This document shows positions 27,116-35,623 of a stretch of 64,000 nt of DNA, in pieces. The position numbers and the translations under genes are program-made. The number at the start of each line of letters is the position of its first letter. Position 1 is the first letter of the stretch. The stretch covers positions 1,798,001 through 1,862,000 of the forward strand of contig NZ_CP109583.1 in NCBI RefSeq assembly GCF_036250755.1, given 5' to 3'. The notes under the pieces are model-generated. The model was not told the DNA's origin, ran no database searches, and worked only from the letters and a program-made list of their open reading frames with translations. The DNA is from Streptomyces uncialis. GTDB taxonomy: Bacteria; Actinomycetota; Actinomycetes; Streptomycetales; Streptomycetaceae.

Positions 27116-27178
27116 CGTTGAACTGTTCGACGCAAAGGAGACTACGACCCTGCTACCTTCACGTCAAACAGTTCAACG
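27116..27178. promoter_or_regulatory. Twin 17 bp palindromic operators in the NmrA-MarR divergent promoter
   Basis: Site 1, CGTTGAACTGTTCGACG, is at 27116-27132 and site 2, CGTCAAACAGTTCAACG, is at 27162-27178. Each is a near-perfect palindrome, and the two are inverted copies of each other, 46 bases centre to centre. On the minus strand TTGACG and TAGTCT with a 17-base spacer form a good promoter for the NmrA-like gene between the sites. A MarR dimer would cover both promoters. Confidence 0.65.
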
Positions 27179-27205
27179 TAAAGCAATCAAGGGAAGGGGT
27201 GGCGT

Positions 27206-27703
27206 ATGGGCGACAACGTGGACCGGGTACTGGAGCAGTGGCGGACCGAGAAGCCCGGCCTCGACGCCTCACCGATGGGCGTCGTGGGGCGCGTCCAACG
27301 CGCGGCCCGGCTGCTCGAACGCGAGCTGGCCGACTACTTCGCCACGCACGGGCTGCAACTGTGGGAGTTCGACATCCTGGCGACCCTGCTGCGCTCGGGG
27401 TCCCCGTACCGCCTCACCGCGGGTGCGCTCAGCGCGGCGTCGATGATCACGTCGGGGGCGATGACCAACCGTCTCAACCGGCTGGTCGCCAGGGAGCTGG
27501 TCACCCGGGAGACCGACCCGGACAACCGCCGGAGTCTGCTGATCACCCTCACCGAGGAGGGCCATCGGACCGTCGAGGCCGCCCTGGAAGGGCATGTCGC
27601 CAACGAGGCCCGGCTGCTCACCGGCCTCTCCGGACCTGACCAGGGGCGGCTGGCGGATCTGCTGCGGGAGCTGCTGACCGGCCTCGGGGACGTACCCCGC
27701 TGA
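27206..27703 (+). CDS. MarR family transcriptional regulator
   Basis: 165 residues; ATG 27206 after GGAAGGGG. The winged helix-turn-helix reads LQLWEFDILATLLRSG, LTAGALSAASMITSGAMTNR (recognition helix) and VTRETDPDNRRSLLITLTEEG (wing), flanked by dimerisation helices. MarR proteins repress neighbouring genes and release on binding phenols or on oxidation. It is divergent from the NmrA-like oxidoreductase with twin palindromes in the shared promoter, which suggests autoregulation and control of that gene. The single family landmark missing is any Cys, so redox sensing through Cys is unlikely. Confidence 0.9.
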   Translation: MGDNVDRVLEQWRTEKPGLDASPMGVVGRVQRAARLLERELADYFATHGLQLWEFDILATLLRSGSPYRLTAGALSAASMITSGAMTNRLNRLVARELVTRETDPDNRRSLLITLTEEGHRTVEAALEGHVANEARLLTGLSGPDQGRLADLLRELLTGLGDVPR

Positions 27704-27762
27704 GACGACCGCCGGGACCACCCCTCCCGCTCCGGGTGACGGACACGGGTGGGCACGACGAA

Positions 27763-27801
27763 CGGCCGCCGCCCGCCCGGAACGGGCGAGGCCGGCGGCC
27801 G
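27763..27801. terminator. Nested hairpin after the MarR gene
   Basis: CGGCCGCCG pairs with CGGCGGCCG, and inside it GCCCG pairs with CGGGC. It lies between the convergent MarR and SRPBCC genes and is a likely terminator for both. Confidence 0.6.
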
Positions 27802-27896
27802 GAGGATCGTCACGGGCAGCGGGGCGGACGGGCGCGGCCACCCGGAGCGGTCAGCGCGGCGCTCACCGCCGTCGGAGCGGTGGCGGTGCCTCCTTG

Positions 27897-28361
27897 CTAC
27901 GCCTTGTTCTCCATCTCCGTGGCGAGCCGGTCGAGCACCAGGTCGTAGATCCGGGCGAGGCCCTTGGGAGCGAAGGTCCGCTCGAAGAAGCCGCCGATAC
28001 CCGTCGCGCCCTGCCAGGTGGAGGTGACGGTGACCCTGGCCTTGCCCTCCTCGTCGGGCCTGACCCGCCAGGTGGTGACCATGGAGGAGTTGCGGTCCTT
28101 CTCGACGAGTTCGCCGTTGCTCAGCTCCCCGCTGTTGGGCTCGGTGACCTCCAGCAGACAGTCACGGACCCGCTTGCTGGTGGCCTGGAGCCGCCAGTGG
28201 ACGAGCGTGCCCTCGCCGTCGCCGCCCTCGCGCACCTCGTACTCGCTGAAGTGCTCGGGCAGCAGCTTCGCGCGGGTGCCGGAGTAATCCGCCAGCGCGT
28301 CGAAGACGTCGTCGGGGTTCGCCGCGATGATCCGCTCCGTGGTGGCCTCGACCTGCGCCAT
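27897..28361 (-). CDS. SRPBCC family protein
   Basis: 154 residues; ATG 28361 with GGAGGAAG upstream. The sequence follows the polyketide-cyclase/START-like helix-grip fold: ATTERIIAANPDDVFDALADY at the start, LVHWRLQATSKRVRDCLLEV, SMVTTWRVRPDEEGKARVTV and a long C-terminal helix FAPKGLARIYDLVLDRLATEM. Such proteins bind hydrophobic ligands in a closed cavity. No ligand can be inferred. It is divergent from the radical SAM gene. Confidence 0.82.
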   Translation of the reverse strand: MAQVEATTERIIAANPDDVFDALADYSGTRAKLLPEHFSEYEVREGGDGEGTLVHWRLQATSKRVRDCLLEVTEPNSGELSNGELVEKDRNSSMVTTWRVRPDEEGKARVTVTSTWQGATGIGGFFERTFAPKGLARIYDLVLDRLATEMENKA

Positions 28362-28527
28362 TGCACTTCCTCCAAGGCTTGTTCTTACAACGGTCCGCGG
28401 AAAGCCAACCACCCCGGTGCTCGGCCCCCCAAATCGGGGTCATGGTTCACGTCACACCGTTACCCGGCCCCCGGTCCGCCCGGCCCGGCCGCCGGGGACT
28501 CGCCGGGTCCGGTTCGCACGATCAAGG

Positions 28528-28545
28528 GAACATGTGTTCTATTCT
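28528..28545 (+). promoter_or_regulatory. SOS box GAACATGTGTTC overlapping a promoter
   Basis: GAACATGTGTTC (28528-28539) fits the Gram-positive LexA/DinR consensus GAACNNNNGTTC exactly and is a perfect palindrome. It directly abuts a -10-like TATTCT (28540-28545), the position expected for repression. The radical SAM gene starts 33 bases downstream of the box. Confidence 0.7.
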
Positions 28546-28571
28546 GTGCCCAGTGCTACCGAGGAGACGTC

Positions 28572-29615
28572 ATGCGCTGGGAGAACCTCACCACCGGGCC
28601 CGGTGACCGACCGGATCCCGCCCCCGCCCTGTTCGACGCGGACTCGGTCACCACCAGGACGTTCGACTCCCCGGAGTTCCGCGGGGTCACCTTCCACGAG
28701 ATACACGCCCGGTCGATCCTGAACCGGGTGCCGGGTGCCTCCCGGCTGCCGTTCGAGTGGACGGTGAACCCGTACCGCGGGTGCACCCACGCCTGCGTCT
28801 ACTGTTTCGCCCGCAAGTCGCACAGCTATCTGGACCTCGACACCGGTCTCGGCTTCGACAGCCAGATCGTCGTGAAGGTGAACGCGCCGGAGCTGCTGCG
28901 GCGCCAGCTCGGCTCGCGCCGCTGGCAGGGCGAGCATGTGGCGATGGGCACCAATGTGGATTGCTATCAGCGCGCCGAGGGCCGGTACAGGTTGATGCCG
29001 GGCATCCTCGCGGCGCTGCGCGACCACGCGAACCCCTTCTCGATCCTCACCAAGGGCACCCTGATCCTGCGCGACCTCGATCTGCTGCGCCAGGCCGCCG
29101 AGGTGACCCGGGTCGGCGTCTCGGTGTCCGTCGGCTTCACCGACCCCGCCCTGTGGCGGACCCTGGAACCGGGCACACCCGCCCCGCACCGGCGGCTGGA
29201 CGTGGTCCGCGCCCTCGGCTCGCACGGCATCGGCTGCGGGGTGCTGATGGCCCCGGTGGTGCCCTTCCTCGGAGACCGCCCCGAGCAACTGCGGGAGACG
29301 GTCCGGGCAGTCGCCGAGGCCGGGGCGACCTCCGTGACCCCGCTGGTACTGCATCTGCGGCCGGGCGCGCGCGAGTGGTTCATGGCCTGGCTCGCCCATC
29401 ACCACCCGGGGCTGGTGGGACGCTACGAACGGCTCTACGCGGAGGGCTCGTACGCCCCGAAGTGGTACCAGCGGCGGATCACCCGCCAGGTCCATGAACT
29501 GGCCGAGGAGTTCGGCATCGGCCCGAGCGGCGCGGGCACCGGTCACCGTGCCGGGCCGCCGCCCGGGCCCGCCGCCCGACCGGAACCCGGCCCGACCCAG
29601 CTCACCCTGCTCTGA
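28572..29615 (+). CDS. Rv2578c-like radical SAM protein
   Basis: 347 residues; ATG 28572 after GAGGAG. The 4Fe-4S cluster motif is C71-x3-C75-x2-C78 (CTHACVYC) in the context NPYRGCTHACVYCFARKSH, the hallmark of the SplB-like/Rv2578c group. Further markers are GTNVDCYQRAEG, LTKGTLILRDLDLL, VSVSVGF and MAPVVPFLGDRPEQL. The C-terminal ~30 residues are Pro/Gly-rich. The family is related to spore photoproduct lyase-like proteins. A LexA-type box at the promoter supports a DNA-damage role, though the reaction is unknown. Confidence 0.88.
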   Translation: MRWENLTTGPGDRPDPAPALFDADSVTTRTFDSPEFRGVTFHEIHARSILNRVPGASRLPFEWTVNPYRGCTHACVYCFARKSHSYLDLDTGLGFDSQIVVKVNAPELLRRQLGSRRWQGEHVAMGTNVDCYQRAEGRYRLMPGILAALRDHANPFSILTKGTLILRDLDLLRQAAEVTRVGVSVSVGFTDPALWRTLEPGTPAPHRRLDVVRALGSHGIGCGVLMAPVVPFLGDRPEQLRETVRAVAEAGATSVTPLVLHLRPGAREWFMAWLAHHHPGLVGRYERLYAEGSYAPKWYQRRITRQVHELAEEFGIGPSGAGTGHRAGPPPGPAARPEPGPTQLTLL

Positions 29616-29787
29616 GCACCGGCCGCGCGGCGGCCTCCTGACTCCGTCCCCGGTGGACGGCCCCACCCGATCGGGTCGGATACGTCAACACGGGTGCCGA
29701 ACCGGCCCTCGTGGACGGCCCTTCGGCGACGATGCCGCGCGGGGGTCGTGGGCCCACGGCCCCGTACCCGTTCCTGACGGAGGCCCC

Positions 29788-31365
29788 ATGAAGAAACGCG
29801 CAGCGGCGCTGTGCGGTGCCGCCGCGGCGGTGGCCGGGATGATCACGGCCGTGCCGCGGCCCGCGACCGCCGACGCCGTACCCGTGGACACCGCGCGCCC
29901 GGCGGCGGCGCCGGTGTGGAAGCTGTGCGCCACCGAGGCCCGGCCGACCCTCCAGTGCGCCTCGCTCAAGGTGCCGCTGGACCACGACCGCCCCGACGGC
30001 AGACGGATCACCCTCGCCCTGAACCGCGTCCCGCACACCGCCCGGATCTCCCAGGGACCGCTCCTGGTGAATCCGGGCGGCCCCGGCGGCAGCGGTCTCG
30101 GGCTCGCCCGGTTCGTCGCGGGGGCGCTGCCGAAGGAGGTGGCCGCGCAGTACGACGTGATCGGCTTCGATCCGCGCGGGGTCGGCCGGAGCACCCCCGC
30201 GCTGGACTGTCTGCCGGGCCACGCCGACCCGGTGCGCCCGCCCAGCGTGCCCACCACCGACGCGATCGAGCGGGACAACACCGAGCGGGCGCGCGACTTC
30301 GCACGGGCCTGCGGTGAGAAGTACGCGGACGTGCTCCCGTACATCGACACCGTGAGCACGGTCCGGGACATGGACGCGATCCGCGCCGCGCTCGGCGCCC
30401 GGCAGATCAATTTCCTCGGCTACTCGTACGGCACCTACCTCGGCGCGGTGTACGGCAAGCTGTATCCGCACCGGGTGCGCCGGATGGTCCTCGACTCGGT
30501 CGTCGACCCGAACGGCGTCTGGTACGAGTCCAATCTGCGCCAGGACCACGCCTTCCACTCCCGGCACCAGGCGTTCCTGGCCTGGGTCGCACGTCATGAC
30601 GAGGCGTACGGCCTCGGCACCGACCCCGCCCGGGTCGAGGAGCGGTGGTACGCGATGCGCGCGGCCGTGACCCGGGACCCGGCGGGCGGCACGGTCGGCG
30701 GGGCGGAGCTGGAGGACACATTCCTGCCCGGCGCCTACGCCGACGGCTACTGGCCGCATCTGGCCGAGGCGTTCGCCGCGTACGCCACCGAGCGGGACGA
30801 GCAGGCGCTGGTCAGCGCGTACGAGACGTTCGGCGCCTCCGACGACGGCAACGGCTACAGCGTCTACACGGCGGTGCAGTGCCGGGACTCCTGGTGGCCG
30901 CGCGATCTGGACGACTGGCGAGCCGACAACCGGCGCGTCCACGCGAAGGCACCGTTCTCCACCTGGAACAACGCCTGGTTCAACGCCCCCTGCGCGTTCT
31001 GGCCCACCGCGCCGCTGACCCCGCCCAATGTCTCGAACGGCAAGCTGCCGCCGGTGCTGCTGTTCCAGGCGACGGAGGACGCCGCGACCCCCTACGAGGG
31101 CGCGGTGGCCACCCGGGACAAGCTGCGCGGCTCCCGGCTGGTGGTGGAGCGGGGCGGCGGGAACCACGGGGTGACGCTGAGCGGGAACGACTGTCTCGAC
31201 CGGTATCTGACCGACTATCTCGCGACGGGCCAGGTGCCGAGCGGTACGGGTCCAGGTCCCGACGCGGTGTGCGACCGGCTCCCCGAGCCCCGGCCGTTCC
31301 CCCGCGGCCGGGTCGCCACCGGCCGGAGCGTGTCCCCGCACGGCACGCTCGCCTTCGGCGGCTGA
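29788..31365 (+). CDS. Secreted alpha/beta hydrolase, tripeptidyl aminopeptidase (SlpD/E-like)
   Basis: 525 residues; ATG 29788 with GGAGG upstream. A signal peptide covers residues 1-29 (KKRAAALCGAAAAVAGMITA, cleavage near TADA). The mature part has the oxyanion loop NPGGPGGSG, FDPRGVGRSTPALDC, the nucleophile elbow GYSYGTYLGAVYG, an Asp in FQATEDAATPY and His in GGGNHGVTLSG. That is the catalytic triad of S33-type tripeptidyl aminopeptidases of Streptomyces. It is an extracellular exopeptidase trimming N-terminal tripeptides. It ends at a 16 bp-stem terminator. Confidence 0.9.
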   Translation: MKKRAAALCGAAAAVAGMITAVPRPATADAVPVDTARPAAAPVWKLCATEARPTLQCASLKVPLDHDRPDGRRITLALNRVPHTARISQGPLLVNPGGPGGSGLGLARFVAGALPKEVAAQYDVIGFDPRGVGRSTPALDCLPGHADPVRPPSVPTTDAIERDNTERARDFARACGEKYADVLPYIDTVSTVRDMDAIRAALGARQINFLGYSYGTYLGAVYGKLYPHRVRRMVLDSVVDPNGVWYESNLRQDHAFHSRHQAFLAWVARHDEAYGLGTDPARVEERWYAMRAAVTRDPAGGTVGGAELEDTFLPGAYADGYWPHLAEAFAAYATERDEQALVSAYETFGASDDGNGYSVYTAVQCRDSWWPRDLDDWRADNRRVHAKAPFSTWNNAWFNAPCAFWPTAPLTPPNVSNGKLPPVLLFQATEDAATPYEGAVATRDKLRGSRLVVERGGGNHGVTLSGNDCLDRYLTDYLATGQVPSGTGPGPDAVCDRLPEPRPFPRGRVATGRSVSPHGTLAFGG

Positions 31366-31380
31366 CCGGAGCGGGCGGGC

Positions 31381-31424
31381 GGCCGCGGGGGCCGGGTTCC
31401 CTGAGGAGCCCGGCCCCCGCGGCC
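31381..31424 (+). terminator. Perfect 16 bp-stem terminator
   Basis: GGCCGCGGGGGCCGGG pairs perfectly with CCCGGCCCCCGCGGCC across a 12-base loop, 15 bases after the peptidase stop. It is the strongest hairpin noted in the window. Confidence 0.8.
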
Positions 31425-31494
31425 ACCGGTGAGGCCGTGAGGGGTGGGGAAGGTGCCCTGGGCGAAGGCGGAGCCGTGGGCGAGGATGGGTGCC

Positions 31495-31905
31495 ATGAGC
31501 AGCCATCTCACCCATGTTCCCGCGCCCGACGGGGTCTTCCCCGCCACCGCCTACACCCATGTGGTCCTCGGCACCGGCCGCTTCGTCGCGATCTCCGGGC
31601 AGCTCGCCCTGGACGAGGACGGGAAGCTCGTCGGCGCCGGTGACCCGGCGGCCCAGGCCCGGCAAGTCTTCACCAACCTCGGCCGCTGTCTCGCGGCTGC
31701 GGGCGCGGGCTTCGACGACGTGGTCAAGCTGACGTACTTCGTCACGGACATCAGGAATCTGGCCGCCGTACGGGAGGTACGCGGCGACTTCCTCGACCCG
31801 GCCCGGCTGCCCGCGAGTTCGGCCGTCCAGGTCGGCGCGCTGGTGGGTCCGGAGTTCCTGATGGAGATCGAGGCGTACGCGATCGTTCCGGAGGACGGCC
31901 GCTGA
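31495..31905 (+). CDS. ridA: RidA family protein
   Basis: 136 residues from ATG 31495; an ATG at 31486 is an alternative. The Rid fold signatures are HVVLGTGRFVAISGQLALDEDGKLVG, QVFTNLGRCLAAAGAGFDDVVKLTYFVTDI and SSAVQVGALVGPEFLMEIEAYAIV. The Arg that binds the substrate carboxylate in true RidA (usually in a PARSxV/PxRxx segment) is not seen in the PARLPASSAV region, where Ser-Ser occupies the usual Arg-Ser place. It may therefore belong to another Rid subfamily rather than being an enamine/imine deaminase. Confidence 0.85.
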   Translation: MSSHLTHVPAPDGVFPATAYTHVVLGTGRFVAISGQLALDEDGKLVGAGDPAAQARQVFTNLGRCLAAAGAGFDDVVKLTYFVTDIRNLAAVREVRGDFLDPARLPASSAVQVGALVGPEFLMEIEAYAIVPEDGR

Positions 31906-31947
31906 CGGGTGCTGACGGCCCGTCCCCCGTCCCGCGCGACCCGGCCG

Positions 31948-32514
31948 CTACGCCAGCCGGGAGAGCGCGCGCCCTGCCGCTTCCGCCAGCCCCGGGTGGG
32001 CACCGGCCGCCCGCAGCACCGGGCGGGCCCGGGGGTCGCCCAGCTCGCCCAGCCCCTCCACGCAGGCCAGGGCGAGCCGGTGATACGGATCGTGGGTGGT
32101 CAGACGGCGTTCCAGCGCGGTGATCAGCGCGGGCACGGACTCGGGGGCGCGCAACTCGACCAGCAGGCGTACGGGGTGGAGCGCGTACGCGGCGCGCAGC
32201 TCGTTGGTGGCGAGCGCGGCGGCGGCGCGGGCCGTGCGGGGGTCGGCGAGCCGGGCCAGCGCGGTCGCGGCGGCGGCGCCGCGGGCCGGGTCACGGTGGT
32301 TGAGGAGCAGCACCAGGGCCTCGAAGGCGCGGCGGTCCCCCGCGGTGCCGAGCCGGAAGGCGGCCAGTTCACGGGCCCAGAGCGGGTGGCCCGCGGCGGT
32401 CAGTACGTCGGCGAGCGCCTCCGGGTCCCGGGTGTCCGCGATCCGCTGGAACTCGTCGGACGCGCCGGACTCCTTCCGTAAGCGGTCCGTCACGGTGCGC
32501 AACTGTTCGTCCAT
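31948..32514 (-). CDS. HEAT-repeat (adaptin-like) protein
   Basis: 188 residues of paired helices: ADVLTAAGHPLWARELAAF, AFEALVLLLNHRDPARGAAA, ATALARLADPRTARAAAAL, VPALITALERRLTTHDPYHR and ALACVEGLGELGDPRARPVL. These are typical HEAT/armadillo repeats that form a protein-binding scaffold. There is no membrane segment or catalytic motif. ATG 32514 has no ribosome binding site, but TACGCT lies 7 bases upstream, so a leaderless transcript is likely. It is convergent with ridA; its 5' side faces repeat cluster C. Confidence 0.82.
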   Translation of the reverse strand: MDEQLRTVTDRLRKESGASDEFQRIADTRDPEALADVLTAAGHPLWARELAAFRLGTAGDRRAFEALVLLLNHRDPARGAAAATALARLADPRTARAAAALATNELRAAYALHPVRLLVELRAPESVPALITALERRLTTHDPYHRLALACVEGLGELGDPRARPVLRAAGAHPGLAEAAGRALSRLA

Positions 32515-32521
32515 GCGTCAG

Positions 32522-32527
32522 AGCGTA
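32522..32527 (-). promoter_or_regulatory. -10 box TACGCT placed for a leaderless mRNA
   Basis: On the minus strand TACGCT ends 7 bases before the ATG of the HEAT-repeat gene, the same hexamer and spacing as at the VOC gene (18197). No Shine-Dalgarno sequence is present. Confidence 0.45.
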
Positions 32528-32584
32528 GACGCCGGCGCTGGGCCTTTGGCTGTCCGGGTCCCCCCGCCTCTCCGCGATCCGGCG

Positions 32585-33260
32585 GGCCGCCCGTGGGTGC
32601 GCGGTTCCTCGCGCTCCTGGGGTTCCACCTCTGGGCGCACTTGTTCCCGTGCGGGTTGCCCGTGGGTGCGCAGTTCCCCGCGCCCCTTTGGGGCACACTC
32701 CTGGGCGTACCTGTTCCTGCGCGGGCACTCACGGGGTGCGCGGTTCCTCGCGCCCCTGGGGTTCCATTCCTGGGCGTACCTGTTCCCGTGCGGGTACGGA
32801 CGTGGGTGCGCAGTTCCCCGCGCCCCTTTGGGGCACACCTCTGGGCGTACCTGTTCCTATGCGGGTATTCACGGGGTGCGCGGTTCCCCGCGCCCCTGGG
32901 GTTCCATTCCTGGGCGTACCTGTTCCTGTGCAGGTTGCCCGTGGGTGCGCAGTTCCTCGCGCCCCTGGGGTTCCATTCCTGGACGTACCTGTTCCCGTGC
33001 GGGTACGGACGTGGGTGCGCGGTTCCTCGCGCCCCTGGGGTTCCATTCCTGGACGTACCTGTTCCTGTGCGGGTACTCACGGGGTGCGCGGTTTCTCGCG
33101 CTCCTTTGGGCTCTCGCCTCCCGCAGCCGCTCTGCTGCCGGAGGCAACAGGGGGTGCCCTGAAGGGGCGCGGGGAACTGCGCACCCACGGGCAACGCGCA
33201 CCGGAACACGTACGGGCAGGACCGCAGGCCCAGGGGCGCGGGGAACTGCGCGAGGGCGTG
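32585..33260. repeat. Repeat cluster C: about ten units, two opposing arrays
   Basis: Eight units in the GCGCAGTTCCCCGCGCCCC sense lie near 32598, 32662, 32735, 32802, 32876, 32943, 33013 and 33083, and two in the GGGGCGCGGGGAACTGCGC sense near 33163 and 33231. The period is 64-74 bp. Sub-types alternate: one carries CCCCTTTGGGGCACAC after the core and the other CCCCTGGGGTTCCATTCCTG. Between the HEAT-repeat gene and the 3-hydroxyacyl-CoA dehydrogenase gene (32515-33654) I find no protein gene. Confidence 0.85.
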
Positions 33261-33654
33261 AACCGGGCCGCAGTCGAGGAGCGGCAGCGGAAGGCAGCAC
33301 CCGGAGGCGCAAGCGAAGGCGACCTGTGGGGCGGGGGGCTGGCGCGGTTGTTACTGGCCGGTTAAGCTCGGGCGAGCGGGACAACCTCCCGCGGTACTCC
33401 TCCCGACGGCCTGGTGACGCAGCCGCAGGGAGCGCAGTTCGGTCCGGTGGCGACACCGGGTACCGGGGCATCTTCGTACGACGCGGCTCGGGACAGGGCG
33501 CGTCGCTTCCCCACCGGGTCCGCTGCACGCGGCCCGCGCGGGCCGCCGAGCGCGGCGGCCCGGCCACCCCAGCAACTCCCGCGCGCACCGCGCCCGTACC
33601 AGGTACGGCGACCCCGCGCCCGTCAGCCGTCACTCGTACCCTTGGAGTCCCGCG

Positions 33655-35484
33655 ATGGCCGCTCCCCTGTCCCCGCCGTCCCTCTCCCCCTCCGCACCGT
33701 CGCCCAAGCCTCTGCGTACCGTCGCCGTGATCGGCCTCGGCACGATGGGCACCGGTATCGCCGAGGTGCTGACCCGCGCCGGCCGTGAGGTCATCGGTGT
33801 GGACCTCACCGAACCGGCCGCCGCGCGCGCCGTCAGCGCCCTGGAGGCGGCCACCGCCCACGCGGTGCGCCGCGGGCGGCTCACCGAGGCCGAACGCGCC
33901 GGGGCGCTGGCCCGGTTCCGCGCCACCACCGATCTGCGGGCGGTGGCCGACGCGGATCTCGTGATCGAGGTGGTCCCCGAGTCCTATGCGGCCAAGCAGC
34001 GGGTGATACAGGAGCTCGACGCGATCGTGCGCCCCGACACCATCCTCGCGACCGGCACCAACGCGTTGTCCGTGACCCGGCTGGCCGCCGAGTCCGCCCG
34101 CCCCGAACGCGTCCTCGGGCTGCACTTCTTCAACCCGGCGCCCGCGATGAGACTGGTCGAGGTGGTGTCCTCGGTGCTCACGTCACCGGAGGCGGTCGCC
34201 GCCGTCACGGACCTCGCCGTCGAACTCGGCAAGGAGCCCGTCGCCGTGGGCGACCGGCCCGGGTTCGTCGCGGACGGGCTGCTGTTCGGCTATCTCAACC
34301 AGGCCGCGGCGATGTACGAGGCGAAGTACGCGAGCCGTGAGGACATCGACGCGGCGATGCGGCTGGGGTGCGGACTGCCGATGGGGCCGCTCGCCCTGCT
34401 CGACATGATCGGGATCGACACCGCCCGCACCGTGCTCGACGCGATGTACGCGGCCTCCCACGACCGGCTGCACGCCCCCGCGCCGATCCTGGGGCATCTC
34501 GCCGCGGCGGGACTGACCGGCCGCAAGGCGGGCCGCGGTTTCTACACGTACGAGGAGCCGGACAGCGCCACGGTGGTGCCCGACGCGCTCACCCCCGGCC
34601 GGGGCGGGGCGTCCGCCGTCCCCGGGCGCGAGGTGCGTTCGGTGGGGGTCGCCGGGTCCGGGACGATGGCCTCGGGGATCGCGGAGGTCTTCGCGAAGGC
34701 CGGGTACCAGGTGGTGCTCGCGGCCCGGGGCCAGGAGAAGGCCGACCTCGCGAAGGCGCGGATCGGCAAGTCGCTGGCCCGGTCGGTGGACCGGGGCCGG
34801 ATGAGCGCCGGGGCCGCCGCCGGGGCGCTGGACCGGATCACGCCCGCCGGGACGTACGACGCGTTCGCCGGGGTCGATCTGGCGATCGAGGCCGTCGCCG
34901 AGGACCTGGAGGTCAAGCGGCGGTTGTTCGCCGCGCTGGACGAGGTGTGCAAGCCGGGCGCGGTCCTCGCCACCACCACCTCGTCGCTGCCCGTCGTCGC
35001 CTGCGCCCGTGCCACCTCCCGCCCGCAGGACGTGGTGGGGATGCACTTCTTCAACCCGGCGCCCGCGATGAAACTGGTCGAGGTCGTGCGGACCGTGCTC
35101 ACCTCCGACGAGGTCCACGCGACGGTCCGCGAGGTCTGCGCGACGATCCGCAAGCACCCCGTCGACTGCGGCGACCGCGCCGGGTTCATCGTGAACGCGC
35201 TGCTGTTCCCGTACCTCAACAACGCCGTCAAGATGGTCCAGGAGCACTACGCGACGCTCGACGACATCGACGCCGCGATGCGGCTCGGCGGCGGCTACCC
35301 GATGGGCCCCTTCGAACTCCTCGACGTGGTCGGGCTGGATGTGTCACTGGCCATCGAGAAGGTGCTGCACCGCGAGTTCCGTGACCCCGGGCTCGCGCCC
35401 GCGCCGCTGCTGGAGCATCTGGTCGCCGCCGGATGCCTCGGCCGCAAGACGGGCCGCGGCTTCCGCGAACATGCCCGCCGCTGA
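33655..35484 (+). CDS. 3-hydroxyacyl-CoA dehydrogenase, tandem-duplicated (two fused copies)
   Basis: 609 residues; ATG 33655 with GGAG upstream. Two complete copies of the 3-hydroxyacyl-CoA dehydrogenase module lie in series. Copy 1 begins VAVIGLGTMGTGIAEVL (~residue 23), copy 2 VGVAGSGTMASGIAEVFAKAG (~residue 329). Both have LHFFNPAPAM.LVEVV or its equivalent and end with TGRK.GRGF. It should oxidise 3-hydroxybutyryl-CoA or related substrates with NAD(P), or work in reverse. As the first gene of the ethylmalonyl-CoA block it probably makes 3-hydroxybutyryl-CoA, the precursor of crotonyl-CoA for Ccr. Confidence 0.9.
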   Translation: MAAPLSPPSLSPSAPSPKPLRTVAVIGLGTMGTGIAEVLTRAGREVIGVDLTEPAAARAVSALEAATAHAVRRGRLTEAERAGALARFRATTDLRAVADADLVIEVVPESYAAKQRVIQELDAIVRPDTILATGTNALSVTRLAAESARPERVLGLHFFNPAPAMRLVEVVSSVLTSPEAVAAVTDLAVELGKEPVAVGDRPGFVADGLLFGYLNQAAAMYEAKYASREDIDAAMRLGCGLPMGPLALLDMIGIDTARTVLDAMYAASHDRLHAPAPILGHLAAAGLTGRKAGRGFYTYEEPDSATVVPDALTPGRGGASAVPGREVRSVGVAGSGTMASGIAEVFAKAGYQVVLAARGQEKADLAKARIGKSLARSVDRGRMSAGAAAGALDRITPAGTYDAFAGVDLAIEAVAEDLEVKRRLFAALDEVCKPGAVLATTTSSLPVVACARATSRPQDVVGMHFFNPAPAMKLVEVVRTVLTSDEVHATVREVCATIRKHPVDCGDRAGFIVNALLFPYLNNAVKMVQEHYATLDDIDAAMRLGGGYPMGPFELLDVVGLDVSLAIEKVLHREFRDPGLAPAPLLEHLVAAGCLGRKTGRGFREHARR

Positions 35485-35611
35485 CCCGCCGGGCGCGGCC
35501 ACGGGCCGGGGCGGGCCGCCCGGCCCGGTACCCGTCGCCGCGCCCCCGGGGAGGAGCCCGGCGGATCGTCCCGCGGGGCGGGGACGTGCGCGTTCCCCCG
35601 GTCCGATGGAG

Positions 35612-35617
35612 TACGTT
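35612..35617 (+). promoter_or_regulatory. -10 box TACGTT placed for a leaderless mRNA
   Basis: TACGTT ends 6 bases before the ATG at 35624 of the TetR gene, with no good ribosome binding site between. If an upstream ATG at 35606 were used instead, the box would lie inside the gene. Confidence 0.35.
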
Positions 35618-35623
35618 CGTGGC

